Below, in pieces: positions 45,832 to 54,979 of a stretch of DNA of 64,000 nt. The notes under the pieces are model-generated. The model was not told the origin of the DNA. It worked only from the letters and a program-made list of their open reading frames with translations, and ran no database searches. The translations under genes were made by a program, and so were the position numbers. The stretch is taken from the NCBI RefSeq assembly GCF_001634365.1, contig NZ_CP014579.1:1860001-1924000 (forward strand). The letters are read 5' to 3'. Numbering within the stretch: position 1 is the first letter of the stretch; each line of letters opens with the position of its first letter. Source of the DNA: Paraburkholderia phytofirmans OLGA172. Its GTDB lineage: Bacteria; Pseudomonadota; Gammaproteobacteria; Burkholderiales; Burkholderiaceae.

Positions 45832-46596
45832 CTAGATCGTCAGTCCACCGTCGACGACGACACACTCTCCATTGGTATAGCTCGCAGCGTTGGACACCAG
45901 GTAAAGCACGGTACCCGCCATCTCACGAGGTTCCGCGTGACGCCGCAGCGGGATTTTGGACATCCAGTTTTCGTACATGGCCTGGTCTTCAAACAGTGCC
46001 CCCGCAAAGCGGGTTTTGGTCAGTCCCGGGAGCAGCGCATTCACTCGAATCCCCAACGGCCCGCACTCCTTCGCGAATGCCCGCGTCATGTTGACAACGG
46101 CGGCTTTGGTGATCGAGTAGATTCCCTGCCGGTCGCCAGGCTGCAACGCATTGACCGAAGCCGTGTTGACGATCGCGCCGCCGCCGTGCTCCCGCATCAA
46201 CTTGCCCGCTTCCACGGACATGAAGAAGTAACCGCGCAGGTTGACTTCCACCGTCTTTTCGAACGACGTCAGATCGGTGTCGAGAATGTGGCCAAAATAC
46301 GGATTCGTCGCCGCGTTGTTGACGAGGATGTCCAGCCGGCCATGCCGTGCGCGAATATGCTGGAAGATCGCGAGAATGTCCTCGACACGCCCGACATGGC
46401 ACGGTTGCGCTTCAGCGCTCCCGCCCGCTTCCTTGATCTCGCGCGCCACCGATTCGCAATCTTCCAGCTTGCGGCTCGACACAATCACATGGGCACCCTG
46501 CTCGGCGAGCAGTTTGGCGATCTCCTCACCGATACCGCGGCTCGCGCCCGTCACCAGCGCAATCTTTCCTTTCAGGTCAAACAAATTAGTAGTCAC
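45832..46596 (-). CDS. Short-chain dehydrogenase/reductase (SDR)
   Basis: A 254-residue classical SDR with the NAD loop VTGASRGIGEE, the NNAAT element and the catalytic YSITK. It would act on a 3-hydroxyacyl-CoA or related alcohol. GTG 46596 was preferred because GGAGGAG lies just before it; TTG 46608 overlaps that site. Between the phosphotransferase and acyl-CoA dehydrogenase genes. Confidence 0.92.
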   Translation of the reverse strand: MTTNLFDLKGKIALVTGASRGIGEEIAKLLAEQGAHVIVSSRKLEDCESVAREIKEAGGSAEAQPCHVGRVEDILAIFQHIRARHGRLDILVNNAATNPYFGHILDTDLTSFEKTVEVNLRGYFFMSVEAGKLMREHGGGAIVNTASVNALQPGDRQGIYSITKAAVVNMTRAFAKECGPLGIRVNALLPGLTKTRFAGALFEDQAMYENWMSKIPLRRHAEPREMAGTVLYLVSNAASYTNGECVVVDGGLTI

Positions 46597-46639
46597 AATC
46601 TCCTCCAATATGTCTACGTTCCGCTTCTCCTGCCTGTCT

Positions 46640-47656
46640 TCAGATCAGGTCAACGCCCATCTTCGCAAGCACTTCAGCCATCTCCCCCACCTGGCGCGCC
46701 TTGTCATTCGATGCGTTACCGCTCAAGGCCCGCTTCTTCACGCCCTGCGCGATAGAGGCGAGCCGGAAGAAACTGAACGCCAGGTAAAAGTTCCAGTTCT
46801 CAATCGACGAAATGCCCCGCAGCTCGCAATACCGCTCGACAATCGACGCCTCGTCCGGCACCCCCAACGCCTCTCGATTCAAGCCCTCGAGTCCGGCGAT
46901 ATGACTGCTGGGCGGGAGCCGCAAACACATGCAGAAGTACGCAATGTCAGCCAGAGGATTGCCTAGCGTGGATAGCTCCCAGTCGAGAACAGCGCGAACT
47001 TGCGGCGCATCGCGCATGAAAATGAGGTTGTCGATACGGAAATCGCCGTGCACGAGCGACTGCTTTCCGGCTTCCGCCGGACAGTGCGCAGGCAGCCACT
47101 CGATCAGCGACTCCATCGCCTCCAATTTATCGGTCTGCGCGGCGCGATATTGCCTGGTCCAGATGTCGATTTGACGCGCGAAATAGTTGCCCGGGCGGCC
47201 GTAGTCCGACAATCCGGCATCGTCGATATCCACGTCGTGGAGCGCCGCCATCGTGCCGAGCAGTGCGTCGTAGATGGCGCCGCGCTCCTCGACGGGGACT
47301 TCGGGCAGCGCCGGATTCCAGAAGATTCGCCCATCTTCGTAGCTCATGACGTAAAACAGACTGCCGATGACGTCGCGGTCCTCGCAAAGGTGCCAGGCAC
47401 GCGCGACAGGGACTGGTGTTCGGCCGAGCGCCGACAGCACGCGAAACTCACGGTCAACGGCATGGGCGGACTTGAGCAGTGCGCCGGGAGGTTGACGCCT
47501 CAGCACGTAGCGCCCGCTGTGCGCCTTCAAAAGAAACGTCGGATTGGACTGTCCGCCGGGAAATTTCTCGACGGACAACGGCCCTTGAAATCCGGACACG
47601 TGCGCCGTCAGATAACGTGAGAGATCTTCGATGTCGAAATGAAGGCTGCCGTTCAT
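46640..47656 (-). CDS. APH-type phosphotransferase, ACAD10/11-linked
   Basis: A 338-residue aminoglycoside/choline-kinase-fold protein with the catalytic LVHGDFRIDNL and AVLDWELSTLG. Such proteins occur fused to or next to acyl-CoA dehydrogenases (ACAD10/11) that degrade 4-hydroxyacids through phosphorylation, so a 4-hydroxyacyl-CoA kinase role is likely by analogy. The ATG follows GGGAGG, supplied by the repeat unit upstream. Confidence 0.9.
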   Translation of the reverse strand: MNGSLHFDIEDLSRYLTAHVSGFQGPLSVEKFPGGQSNPTFLLKAHSGRYVLRRQPPGALLKSAHAVDREFRVLSALGRTPVPVARAWHLCEDRDVIGSLFYVMSYEDGRIFWNPALPEVPVEERGAIYDALLGTMAALHDVDIDDAGLSDYGRPGNYFARQIDIWTRQYRAAQTDKLEAMESLIEWLPAHCPAEAGKQSLVHGDFRIDNLIFMRDAPQVRAVLDWELSTLGNPLADIAYFCMCLRLPPSSHIAGLEGLNREALGVPDEASIVERYCELRGISSIENWNFYLAFSFFRLASIAQGVKKRALSGNASNDKARQVGEMAEVLAKMGVDLI

Positions 47657-47661
47657 GTTGC

Positions 47662-47821
47662 CTCCCGCTGGGCCGTCCCAAGGGAGGCAACAGCCCCCTT
47701 GGGGGGCAGCGAACGTGAGTGAGCTTGGGGGTGGTTCATTTTCTCCCGCTGGGCCGTCCCGAGGGAGGCAACAGCCCCCTTGGGGGGCAGCGAACGTGAG
47801 TGAGCGTGGGGGTGGTTCATT
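47662..47821. repeat. Two tandem copies of an 81-base Burkholderiales-type repeat
   Basis: The unit starts CTCCCGCTGGGCCGTCCC and continues through GGCAACAGCCCCCTTGGGG and GGCAGCGAACGTGAGTGAGC. Copies begin at 47662 and 47743 and differ at few positions. Each encodes a conserved frame SLPPKGAVASLGTAQRE on the minus strand. Similar GC-rich units recur between genes in this order; origin unclear. Confidence 0.8.
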
Positions 47822-47842
47822 GAGTGAGAATCCGGATCGAGG

Positions 47843-48517
47843 TCAGCCGTAGGTGACAAATTCATGCCGCTCGGCATGTTCGAGATGAGGCACTGAATTG
47901 AAGCTGACTAGCGACATCGCGCCGTCGTTAAAGACATACTGGCAAACGCTGCTGTTTCGAATCTGCATGTTCAGTGCAATCGCGGCCGCAGCAGGCGCCT
48001 GCAGAACCTGTTGGGCGGTTACCGCGATCGGACCGCCCGAACTCACCACCAGAACGCGCTTGCCGCCGGCCCGCTGGATATCGAGGCGCGCACGCTGGAC
48101 ACGTGTCTGGAATTGATGCCATGTCTCTGGAACAGAGCCCGGCAAGCGGTCATCGGCCCACAGCTGCAGCACGTGCCGGAGCCCTTTGTAAAAGTCCTTC
48201 TTCGAACTTGAGACCGACAAACCCAGCGGCATGCCCTGTTCGCCGAGGGCGGCGAACAATGCCTGGAAATCGTATTCGTTCAGACCCGCGTCGTGGGCGA
48301 TCTCGACTTGCGGGCCACCCATTGCGGCGAGAATGGCATCGGCCGTTTGCCGATGCCGCTGCATGGTGCCGATGACAACGCGATCGAAGCGCAATTTCGC
48401 CTGCGCGAAGTACTCGCCGAGCCAACGTGATTGCGTGCGGCCGGAAGGAGATAGCTCGTCATAATTTTCGGCGCCGAAAGACGCCTGGCCATGCCGTACA
48501 AGATAGAGTTCTGCCAT
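47843..48517 (-). CDS. Histidine phosphatase (phosphoglycerate-mutase-like)
   Basis: A 224-residue protein with the RHG catalytic motif LYLVRHGQASFG and the later NEYDFQALFAAL and VVSSGGPIAVT. Histidine phosphatase superfamily; the natural substrate is unknown. It heads the phosphotransferase-SDR-dehydrogenase unit, separated by the repeat pair, and may remove a phosphate placed by the kinase. Confidence 0.9.
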   Translation of the reverse strand: MAELYLVRHGQASFGAENYDELSPSGRTQSRWLGEYFAQAKLRFDRVVIGTMQRHRQTADAILAAMGGPQVEIAHDAGLNEYDFQALFAALGEQGMPLGLSVSSSKKDFYKGLRHVLQLWADDRLPGSVPETWHQFQTRVQRARLDIQRAGGKRVLVVSSGGPIAVTAQQVLQAPAAAAIALNMQIRNSSVCQYVFNDGAMSLVSFNSVPHLEHAERHEFVTYG

Positions 48518-48648
48518 GCCATCCTCGTCTCAGTATGGCTAGCAGAATACCCAGCGCCGCATCATTCAGGAAATTGATTGTTGTGATAGCTCGCCATAAA
48601 TTTTGGTGACACCGGGGACCTATGGCCGCCAGGCCCCCGCAGACCCGG

Positions 48649-49548
48649 CTACTGGTTCATTTCCTGCATGAGGCGGGCAATCTGCTCGCGCAACCAGCGA
48701 TGCGCCGGGTCCCCGGTCACGCTTCGATGCCAGTAGCAATGAGACTCGAGATCCGGAAGATCGAACGGCAGCTCCAGGATTCGCGCGTCATAGCGCTGCA
48801 GGAGCACGAGGGGGGCCGTGAGGACGAGATCGGTTCGCATCGCGATCAACGGAGCGACCATATAGTGTTGAACCCGCGTCTGAATCGATCGCCTGAGGCC
48901 CAGCTTGTTCATTTCCGCATCGACAAGGCCAGGTCCCTGGGGGCGGCTGGATACGTGAATATGACCGAACCCGAGGTAGTCGTCGATCGTCAGCTTCTTC
49001 CTCTTGAACGGATGGTCGTGGCGCAGCATGCACGCATACCGGTCGCGACCCAGCGGCCCCTGCTCGAGGTAGGGGTCGTCAATCAGCGGCGCGTCGATGG
49101 CAAGATTGACCGCACCGCTGGCTAATGCTTCCGGAACCTCTCTGCGCGTCGTGAAGTAGCTTTCGATGCGGATGCCGGGCGCCAGCCGCTGCAGCACCTC
49201 CTCCAGTGCAGGCAGAAGGAGCGCCTCCGTGAGGTCGGTCATGCTGAGCCGGAACGTACGCTCAGACGAGGCGGGGTCGAAGCGTCCCCCGACGTGAGTA
49301 CTCGAGTCAAGCAGCTGCAGCGCCTCGCGAACCTGGCCGATGATGTTTTCCGAAACGGGCGTCGGCATCATGCCGGCCGACGTACTGACAAAAAGCGGAT
49401 CGTCGAATGCTTTGCGCATGCGCGCCAACGCATTGCTGACAGCAGGCTGAGTGATGAACAGCAGCTCCGCTGCGCGCGTCAGGTTTCGCGTTCTGTAGAC
49501 AGCTTCGAAGACCACGAAGAGATTCAGATCAACCTTTGACAGACGCAT
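48649..49548 (-). CDS. LysR-family regulator, NahR/NodD-like
   Basis: A 299-residue LysR protein: MRLSKVDLNLFVVFEAVYRT, RNLTRAAELLFITQPAVSNA, then the effector domain, with the RQPHG-type C-terminal segments of the NahR/NodD branch. ATG 49548 gives the family N-terminus. Control target unclear; no divergent structural gene immediately adjoins. Confidence 0.88.
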   Translation of the reverse strand: MRLSKVDLNLFVVFEAVYRTRNLTRAAELLFITQPAVSNALARMRKAFDDPLFVSTSAGMMPTPVSENIIGQVREALQLLDSSTHVGGRFDPASSERTFRLSMTDLTEALLLPALEEVLQRLAPGIRIESYFTTRREVPEALASGAVNLAIDAPLIDDPYLEQGPLGRDRYACMLRHDHPFKRKKLTIDDYLGFGHIHVSSRPQGPGLVDAEMNKLGLRRSIQTRVQHYMVAPLIAMRTDLVLTAPLVLLQRYDARILELPFDLPDLESHCYWHRSVTGDPAHRWLREQIARLMQEMNQ

Positions 49549-49892
49549 TTTCGAATTCCCCGACGCCACTCGAACTGTATTTTCGACTCCTCCCGTTCAC
49601 GCGCATGCATCGGCGCAAAGCGCCGATCGGTGTGGTATCACGGAGCAAACCCGGCGAGTCTACTCCTGCCAGTGCGAAACAGCCAAACCGGGAAATGAGG
49701 ACGCTTCGCGCACACCTATCCCTCGTCTCCGCGCGATCGCAAAGACGGGGATCGACTCGTCCGCCCACCCCGCTTAACCCGGCAACGCCTATAAATTTTC
49801 ACGGATCATGGCGAACACGTCGGCGGACTGCCCCTGCGGCATGGCTTTCGCGGAATACAGGACCATTCCGTACAAAGCGCGAATCAGGTTTT
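49549..49892. other. Intergenic region with a hairpin
   Basis: No supported gene. A perfect hairpin (arms ATCGGCGC, 49609-49616, and GCGCCGAT, 49620-49627, three-base loop) lies about 60 bases upstream of the LysR start on its strand. A short frame with DCPCGMAF at 49808 was not convincing. Confidence 0.4.
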
Positions 49893-50765
49893 TCACGCCG
49901 CAGCGGTGCGACGCTGCGCGGCCAGATCGCGACCGATGCGGCGGATCTCGGCCTCACCTTGTGCAAGCGCGTCCGGGTTCGTGTGCACCGAGTAGTGGCC
50001 GAGCACAAGGGGGTGGGGATGCTTGATAGCGGAGCCGATGACAAACGACGTCGCGCCCTCCGCATGCAGCTCGATGGGCGCCCCGTCGGATTCCTCGAAC
50101 ACGGCGAGTTCCCCTGCCTCGATCGGCTCGGATGCGTTCAGCCGGCCCTTGTCGATCGCCATGAACGCGACGCTGTGCCCGGCAGGTGGCACGTATCGCC
50201 ACGTCTGCCCAGCGCCCAGTTCAACATGGAAGTAGTTCATGCCTTCAGGCGCGCGGATATCGCTCGCCGCCGATCCGTAGCGGCCGAGGATGACGCGGAC
50301 CGGACCATCCCGCTGGACCTGGGCTGGCGAGATGTACTGGCTTTCCGGCGGCGAATTCTCCAGCGCGGGCGGAAGGGCGACCCAGAGCTGAAAGAGACGT
50401 ACGGGTTCGCCTTGCAATACGTTTCCGTCGTGCCAGACACCATTGCCGGCCTTCATCCATTCGAGGCCGCCGGCTGGAAGTTCGCCATGCTTGCCGGTCG
50501 TGTCCGCATAGGAGATTCCGCCACTCAGCACGGTCGTGAGGGTTGCGATGCCCGAGTGCGGGTGGAACCCGAACATCGGCTTGCCAGTCGGCACGACCAC
50601 GGCGTGATCGAGGAACACGAAAGGCTTGATCAACTCGCCGATATCGGAGGGACTGGCCAGACGAGCAATGCCGCCGTGCGCACTGCCACGGGTGCGAAAA
50701 GCGATCCGGCGCGGCGCCAGCGTTGTTTCAGGAATCGGGTTGAGTACGGCTGTGTCGATGTTCAT
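49893..50765 (-). CDS. Pirin-family cupin protein
   Basis: A 290-residue bicupin of the pirin family with GFHPHSGIATLTTVLSGG and the metal-site His residues in the first cupin, then EWMKAGNGVWHDG. Pirins bind iron and may act as quercetin 2,3-dioxygenases or redox cofactors. It is divergent from the LysR gene at 50861 and related in fold to the second pirin at 52359. Confidence 0.9.
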   Translation of the reverse strand: MNIDTAVLNPIPETTLAPRRIAFRTRGSAHGGIARLASPSDIGELIKPFVFLDHAVVVPTGKPMFGFHPHSGIATLTTVLSGGISYADTTGKHGELPAGGLEWMKAGNGVWHDGNVLQGEPVRLFQLWVALPPALENSPPESQYISPAQVQRDGPVRVILGRYGSAASDIRAPEGMNYFHVELGAGQTWRYVPPAGHSVAFMAIDKGRLNASEPIEAGELAVFEESDGAPIELHAEGATSFVIGSAIKHPHPLVLGHYSVHTNPDALAQGEAEIRRIGRDLAAQRRTAAA

Positions 50766-50860
50766 GGCTCTACCTCAAGAAAACGCGATACACGTAAGGT
50801 AAGGGCTTGTACTCCATCTTAAAAGCCTATATTTTTAGATCCTATATATCGACAGGAGCG

Positions 50861-51751
50861 ATGGATATGCTCGACGGCATTACCTTGGACCAGATCCGGA
50901 CCTTCATCGCGGCAGTCGATGAAGGCAGCTTCTCAGCAGCCGGACGGAAGCTCCGGCGCGCGCAATCGGTGGTCAGCCAGACCCTCGCGAATCTCGAGGC
51001 ACAGCTCGAGGTGAAGCTGTTCGACCGCACTGCCCGTTACCCGCAACTCACCGACGCAGGCAAGAGCTTGCTGCTTGACGCCCGTTCCGTAGCGGACACG
51101 ATCGATGGCTTCAAGGCGCGAGCGCGCGCGATGCGAGAGGGTCTGGAGCCCGAGCTCTCCGTTGCGATGGACGTGATGTACCCCATGGACAGCTTGACGA
51201 GCGCGGCGGCTCAATCCCAAAAGGATTATCCGCACACGCCGCTGCGGCTCTATGTCGAGGCGCTGGGTGGTGTGATGAAACTGGTGCTTGATCAGATGTG
51301 CAACATTGGCGTGATTGGCACTCTGCCGATCGTGACGGACGAACTGCAGGTCGAATCCTTGCGCGAGCTCGAACTGGTTACGGTCGTCAGTCCCTCTCAC
51401 CCGCTCGCCAGTTTCCGAGGCGTCATTTCGGCGGCCGCAATCAAGAAGCACGTGCAACTCGTCCTGAGCGACCGAACCGCACTGTCCCAGGGACGCGAAT
51501 TCGGTGTATTGGCCACCTCGACGTGGAGGCTCGCGGATCTGGGGGCCAAGCATGCCTTTCTGAAGGCGGGCCTGGGCTGGGGCCATATGCCCCTGCACAT
51601 GGTCAAGGCGGAGCTCGAAAGCGGCACGCTGGTGAAGATTCGCCTTGAAGGTCTACCGCGCGACGTGATGATGCCGATGAAGGTTGTTTACCGCAAAGAC
51701 GCGCCGCCGGGACCGGCTGCCCGCGCCTTCATTGCACAACTGGGGAAGTAG
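50861..51751 (+). CDS. LysR-family transcriptional regulator
   Basis: A 297-residue LysR protein with helix-turn-helix IRTFIAAVDEGSFSAAGRKL and AQSVVSQTLANLEAQLEV. AGGAG precedes ATG 50861 (another ATG at 50867 is equally plausible). Divergent from the pirin gene at 49893, which it probably controls. Confidence 0.9.
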   Translation: MDMLDGITLDQIRTFIAAVDEGSFSAAGRKLRRAQSVVSQTLANLEAQLEVKLFDRTARYPQLTDAGKSLLLDARSVADTIDGFKARARAMREGLEPELSVAMDVMYPMDSLTSAAAQSQKDYPHTPLRLYVEALGGVMKLVLDQMCNIGVIGTLPIVTDELQVESLRELELVTVVSPSHPLASFRGVISAAAIKKHVQLVLSDRTALSQGREFGVLATSTWRLADLGAKHAFLKAGLGWGHMPLHMVKAELESGTLVKIRLEGLPRDVMMPMKVVYRKDAPPGPAARAFIAQLGK

Positions 51752-51842
51752 GCTGATTGCCGCGATCTGGCCGCACGGAGCTTGTTAAGGAGGATGTCGG
51801 TCCACCAGGACAGATTGTCCATTTCGATATCCAGATCGGTGT

Positions 51843-51868
51843 CGTCCAGGCGGAATTCCGCCTGGACG
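51843..51868. repeat. Perfect 26-base palindrome between convergent genes
   Basis: The left half CGTCCAGGCGGAA (51843-51855) is followed at once by its exact complement (51856-51868), with no spacer. It lies between the convergent LysR and DoxX genes. It may terminate both or act as an operator; there is no T-tract. Confidence 0.6.
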
Positions 51869-51887
51869 TCTCAGCGGAGCCGCCTTC

Positions 51888-52310
51888 TCAACCCGCGCTC
51901 AGCGATGCCGCACGCGAGCCCGACCGACCGGCGCGCGCATCCAGACTGAAGGCGCCGGCACCGAAGTAGGCGATCTGCAGCAGGCCACCGGCCATCATCA
52001 CGTTCTTGAGAAAGTGAATCATCTGGTTTTGATCTGCGAAGTTATGGTGAAAGAACATCGCCGTGACCACGCAGAACACCGCCATTGCCAGCGAGACGAC
52101 ACGAGCCCGGTAGCCCGACAACAGCAGCAAGCCGCCGCCCAGTTCGGTCAGCACGGCAACAACGAACGCGAGTGGCGGCACGGGCAGGCCGATGGCTGCA
52201 ATATAACCAACCGTCGCACCATACGCTGCGAGCTTGCCCAGCCCGCTCATGACAAACGGTGCCCCGATCAGAATGCGACCCAACAGCGGAAGAAATTTGA
52301 AACGTTCCAT
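51888..52310 (-). CDS. DoxX-family membrane protein
   Basis: A 140-residue membrane protein with four hydrophobic helices and the DoxX features GRILIGAPFVMSGLGKLAAY and GGGLLLLSGYRARVVSLAM. Often located next to pirins. AGGAG precedes ATG 52310. Electron-transport or redox link by family association; exact role unknown. Confidence 0.9.
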   Translation of the reverse strand: MERFKFLPLLGRILIGAPFVMSGLGKLAAYGATVGYIAAIGLPVPPLAFVVAVLTELGGGLLLLSGYRARVVSLAMAVFCVVTAMFFHHNFADQNQMIHFLKNVMMAGGLLQIAYFGAGAFSLDARAGRSGSRAASLSAG

Positions 52311-52358
52311 TACTATCTCCTGAAATGGATTTGCGCAGGTGGAGTACAAGAGAGGGAA

Positions 52359-53057
52359 TTAGCCGGCGTCCACCATCACCAGCTCGGAATCTTCAAGAGC
52401 GGAAATCTGCGCCGCGGCGACTTTCGTGATCGCCACGCCGTCTAGCGGCCCAACGGGCTCGCCATTCAATTCGATGCGTCCCGAGGCCACGACAAGATAG
52501 GCACGACGCGATGGACCCAACTCGTGTCGAACGCTTTCGCCTGCCTTTAGCATTGCGCCAAGCACACGCGCATCGGCGCGAATGGGAAGCGCCTCTTCAT
52601 CGCCGGCGAACCCGCTGGCAAGGACTACGAAGCGCCCTGACCGGTCGACTTTGGGAAACGGCTTGGTATCCCACGCGGGTTCGCCACCGGCTTCACGAGG
52701 CAGCAGCCAGATCTGATAGACCTTGAGCGGCACCTCGCCCTTGTTGAACTCGGTGTGGCGTATGCCCGTACCGGCGCTCATGACCTGGACATCGCCTGCC
52801 TGAATCGTTCCGTCGGATCCCACAGTGTCTCGATGCCCAAGCAGGCCCTGGCGTACATAGGTGATGATCTCCACGTCACGGTGCCCGTGCATGGGAAACC
52901 CGCTGCCGGCAGCAATCTCGTCGTCGTTCCAGACGATCAGGGGACCCAATGCTCCATGCTCGGGATTACCATCGGCGCTAACCGCGAAATGGTATTTCGC
53001 GCGCAGCCAATTTCGTTCCGCCCTGTCCAATGATTCCCAACGCCTGTGTGCGAGCAT
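52359..53057 (-). CDS. Pirin-like quercetinase (YhhW-like)
   Basis: A 232-residue bicupin (E. coli YhhW is 231) with the metal-binding HGHRDVEIITYVRQGLLGH in the first cupin and VMSAGTGIRHTEFN. Probable quercetin 2,3-dioxygenase or pirin-like iron protein. ATG 53057 follows GGAGG. It precedes doxX on the same strand, 48 bases away, so pirin and DoxX are likely coexpressed. Confidence 0.9.
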   Translation of the reverse strand: MLAHRRWESLDRAERNWLRAKYHFAVSADGNPEHGALGPLIVWNDDEIAAGSGFPMHGHRDVEIITYVRQGLLGHRDTVGSDGTIQAGDVQVMSAGTGIRHTEFNKGEVPLKVYQIWLLPREAGGEPAWDTKPFPKVDRSGRFVVLASGFAGDEEALPIRADARVLGAMLKAGESVRHELGPSRRAYLVVASGRIELNGEPVGPLDGVAITKVAAAQISALEDSELVMVDAG

Positions 53058-53237
53058 GTCCGCCTCCGTTTCCCGCCGCCGCAAATGCGGCGCCTGTCGC
53101 CTGTGCGACCGACCGAATGCGGCGCTGATGCAGGTGATGGGAAGGATGCTATATTTGCAACGAACTCATGCATAGATCCAACAATGAAACGTATCATTGC
53201 CCTCAGTAGAACGATTAGAGGGGATTGAAGTCTGCCC

Positions 53238-54155
53238 ATGAACGCAATCACTGACCTCAATGATCTTCGGCTCTTCGCGGAGGTGGTCCAGCATGGAAGC
53301 TACACGGCGGCCGCGCGCGCCCTCGGCCTGCAGACCTCGAAGCTCAGCCGTCGCGTTCGTGCCTTGGAAGAAGAACTTGGCGTCCGCCTGCTCAATCGCA
53401 CGAGCCGTAGCCTGTCTTTGACGGAAACCGGGCGGCAGTTCCACCAGCATTGCCTTGCGCTGGTAGCGGAAGCCAAGGCCGCCAAAGATATCGTGGACCG
53501 CACGCGTTCCAGGCCGCAGGGCACCATCCGCATCGCCTGCCCCGTGGCCCTGCTGGAGTCCGGCATCTCCACGATCATTGCGCGATACCTCGCGGACAAC
53601 CCCGACGTCCAGGTTCTGCTGGATGCAACCAACCGCCGCGTGGATGTCGTCGAGGAAGGCTTGGACTTTGCCATCCGGGTCAGGCTTCCGCCGCTGGAAA
53701 ACACCGATCTCGCGGTCCGCCAGCTAGGCTTGTCGATCCACATTCTGGTTGCCAGTCCCGCGTTGGCGGCACGCCATCCGGCGCCCGGCTCAATCGAATC
53801 CGTGAAGGCATGGCCTACCCTCTCCATGGCCAGCAGCGGCGAGCGATTTGTCTGGAACCTGGTCGACGCTGAAGGGCGCGTGACCTCATGGGCGCATCAG
53901 CCCCGCTTGGCGACCGACGATCTGGCGAGCCTTCGGATTGCGGCAATATCGGGCGTCGGCGTGGCAATGCTGCCGAGGGAGCTGGTTGAGGCCGATATTC
54001 AGGCCGGCCGTCTGCAGCACCTGCTGCCCGGCATGGCTACCACGCCGGGGCTTGTGCATGCGATCTTCCCCACGCGCCGAGGCATGGTTCCGGCCGTCCG
54101 TCACCTGCTCGATGCGCTCGTTGCGGGATTCGACGATCTGAACCGGCAGCGCTAG
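53238..54155 (+). CDS. LysR-family transcriptional regulator
   Basis: A 305-residue LysR protein with helix-turn-helix DLRLFAEVVQHGSYTAAARA then TSKLSRRVRALEEELGVRLL, and a binding domain of the AaeR/DsdC-like type. Divergent from the pirin-DoxX unit, which it probably regulates (180-base gap). Confidence 0.92.
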   Translation: MNAITDLNDLRLFAEVVQHGSYTAAARALGLQTSKLSRRVRALEEELGVRLLNRTSRSLSLTETGRQFHQHCLALVAEAKAAKDIVDRTRSRPQGTIRIACPVALLESGISTIIARYLADNPDVQVLLDATNRRVDVVEEGLDFAIRVRLPPLENTDLAVRQLGLSIHILVASPALAARHPAPGSIESVKAWPTLSMASSGERFVWNLVDAEGRVTSWAHQPRLATDDLASLRIAAISGVGVAMLPRELVEADIQAGRLQHLLPGMATTPGLVHAIFPTRRGMVPAVRHLLDALVAGFDDLNRQR

Positions 54156-54445
54156 AGCGGCCGCCCGCGTTGCGTTGTGTCCTGCAACTTGCGCCGCGGT
54201 TTCAGCGTGCAGTATGCGGGCCGGCACTCAATGCCATGAACTTGAAGGACTCGCGATTCGCGGGAGCAGCGCCTCACGGAAGCCCAACCAGGACCCGGTC
54301 GTCGATAAGCAGGCCAACGTCTGTGCGGGACACGACGCACGGCAGACGCACCTAAAACAAAACGGCCGAGGTTTCCTACCGATACAGGCGGGAAACACTC
54401 AGCCGTAAATTGCGCGATGTTCGAAAATGCGCCTAACGCCCAATA

Positions 54446-54736
54446 TTACATACCGCTTGCCGCGCCCGAACGAGACGTTCCGTCAACAGCACCGCCGTAT
54501 CCCGAAACGGGGGCTTGGGCTTGAGCGATGGCGTTCTGAGCCGCGACTTTTGCTTCAGCGGCCTGGATGTTCTCCGGGTAGTGAATCCAGTCGTGCGGGT
54601 CATAGCCCGCTTTCTCGAGCTGCACCAGATCGGCACGCACCTGCGCACGACTTTCCGGCTGACTGGACTGTGCGAACGACACAACCGGTGCTGCAAAAAG
54701 GGCAGCGATAAGAACCATCCTGGTGAACGACTTCAT
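54446..54736 (-). CDS. DUF4148 periplasmic protein
   Basis: A 96-residue secreted protein. The signal peptide ends VVSFA, and the mature part starts QSSQPESRAQVRADLVQLEK and has AGYDPHDWIHYPENIQAAEA, diagnostic of DUF4148. Function unknown; such proteins are expanded in Burkholderiales. TTGAGG precedes ATG 54736. Confidence 0.88.
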   Translation of the reverse strand: MKSFTRMVLIAALFAAPVVSFAQSSQPESRAQVRADLVQLEKAGYDPHDWIHYPENIQAAEAKVAAQNAIAQAQAPVSGYGGAVDGTSRSGAASGM

Positions 54737-54979
54737 GATGACGTACCTCAACGATTTTTGTTAGTGGCGCTACGAGAGTTTCCCTGTCACGGTTGAACCG
54801 AGTCTAATGGGCAAAAATAACTAGGGTAAGTACTAATTTCCCCAACTCTCTGTTGCTAAAGCCGCAACAATCAGCCAACACGGGTGACCATTTCGCGGAT
54901 CCATTCGTCACTACAGACGATTGCTGTCGCTGAGTTACAATCGGTCGCGATTGCATGACCTTCCCAGGAAGCCGCGAAA

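Noticed and set aside
47662..47821. Tandem repeat as a CRISPR array
   Set aside because: Only two 81-base units directly abutting, no spacers and no cas genes.
49808..50026. SEC-C-like protein starting with DCPCGM
   Set aside because: The motif lacks the rest of a CPCGS zinc site and the frame runs into the shadow of the pirin gene.
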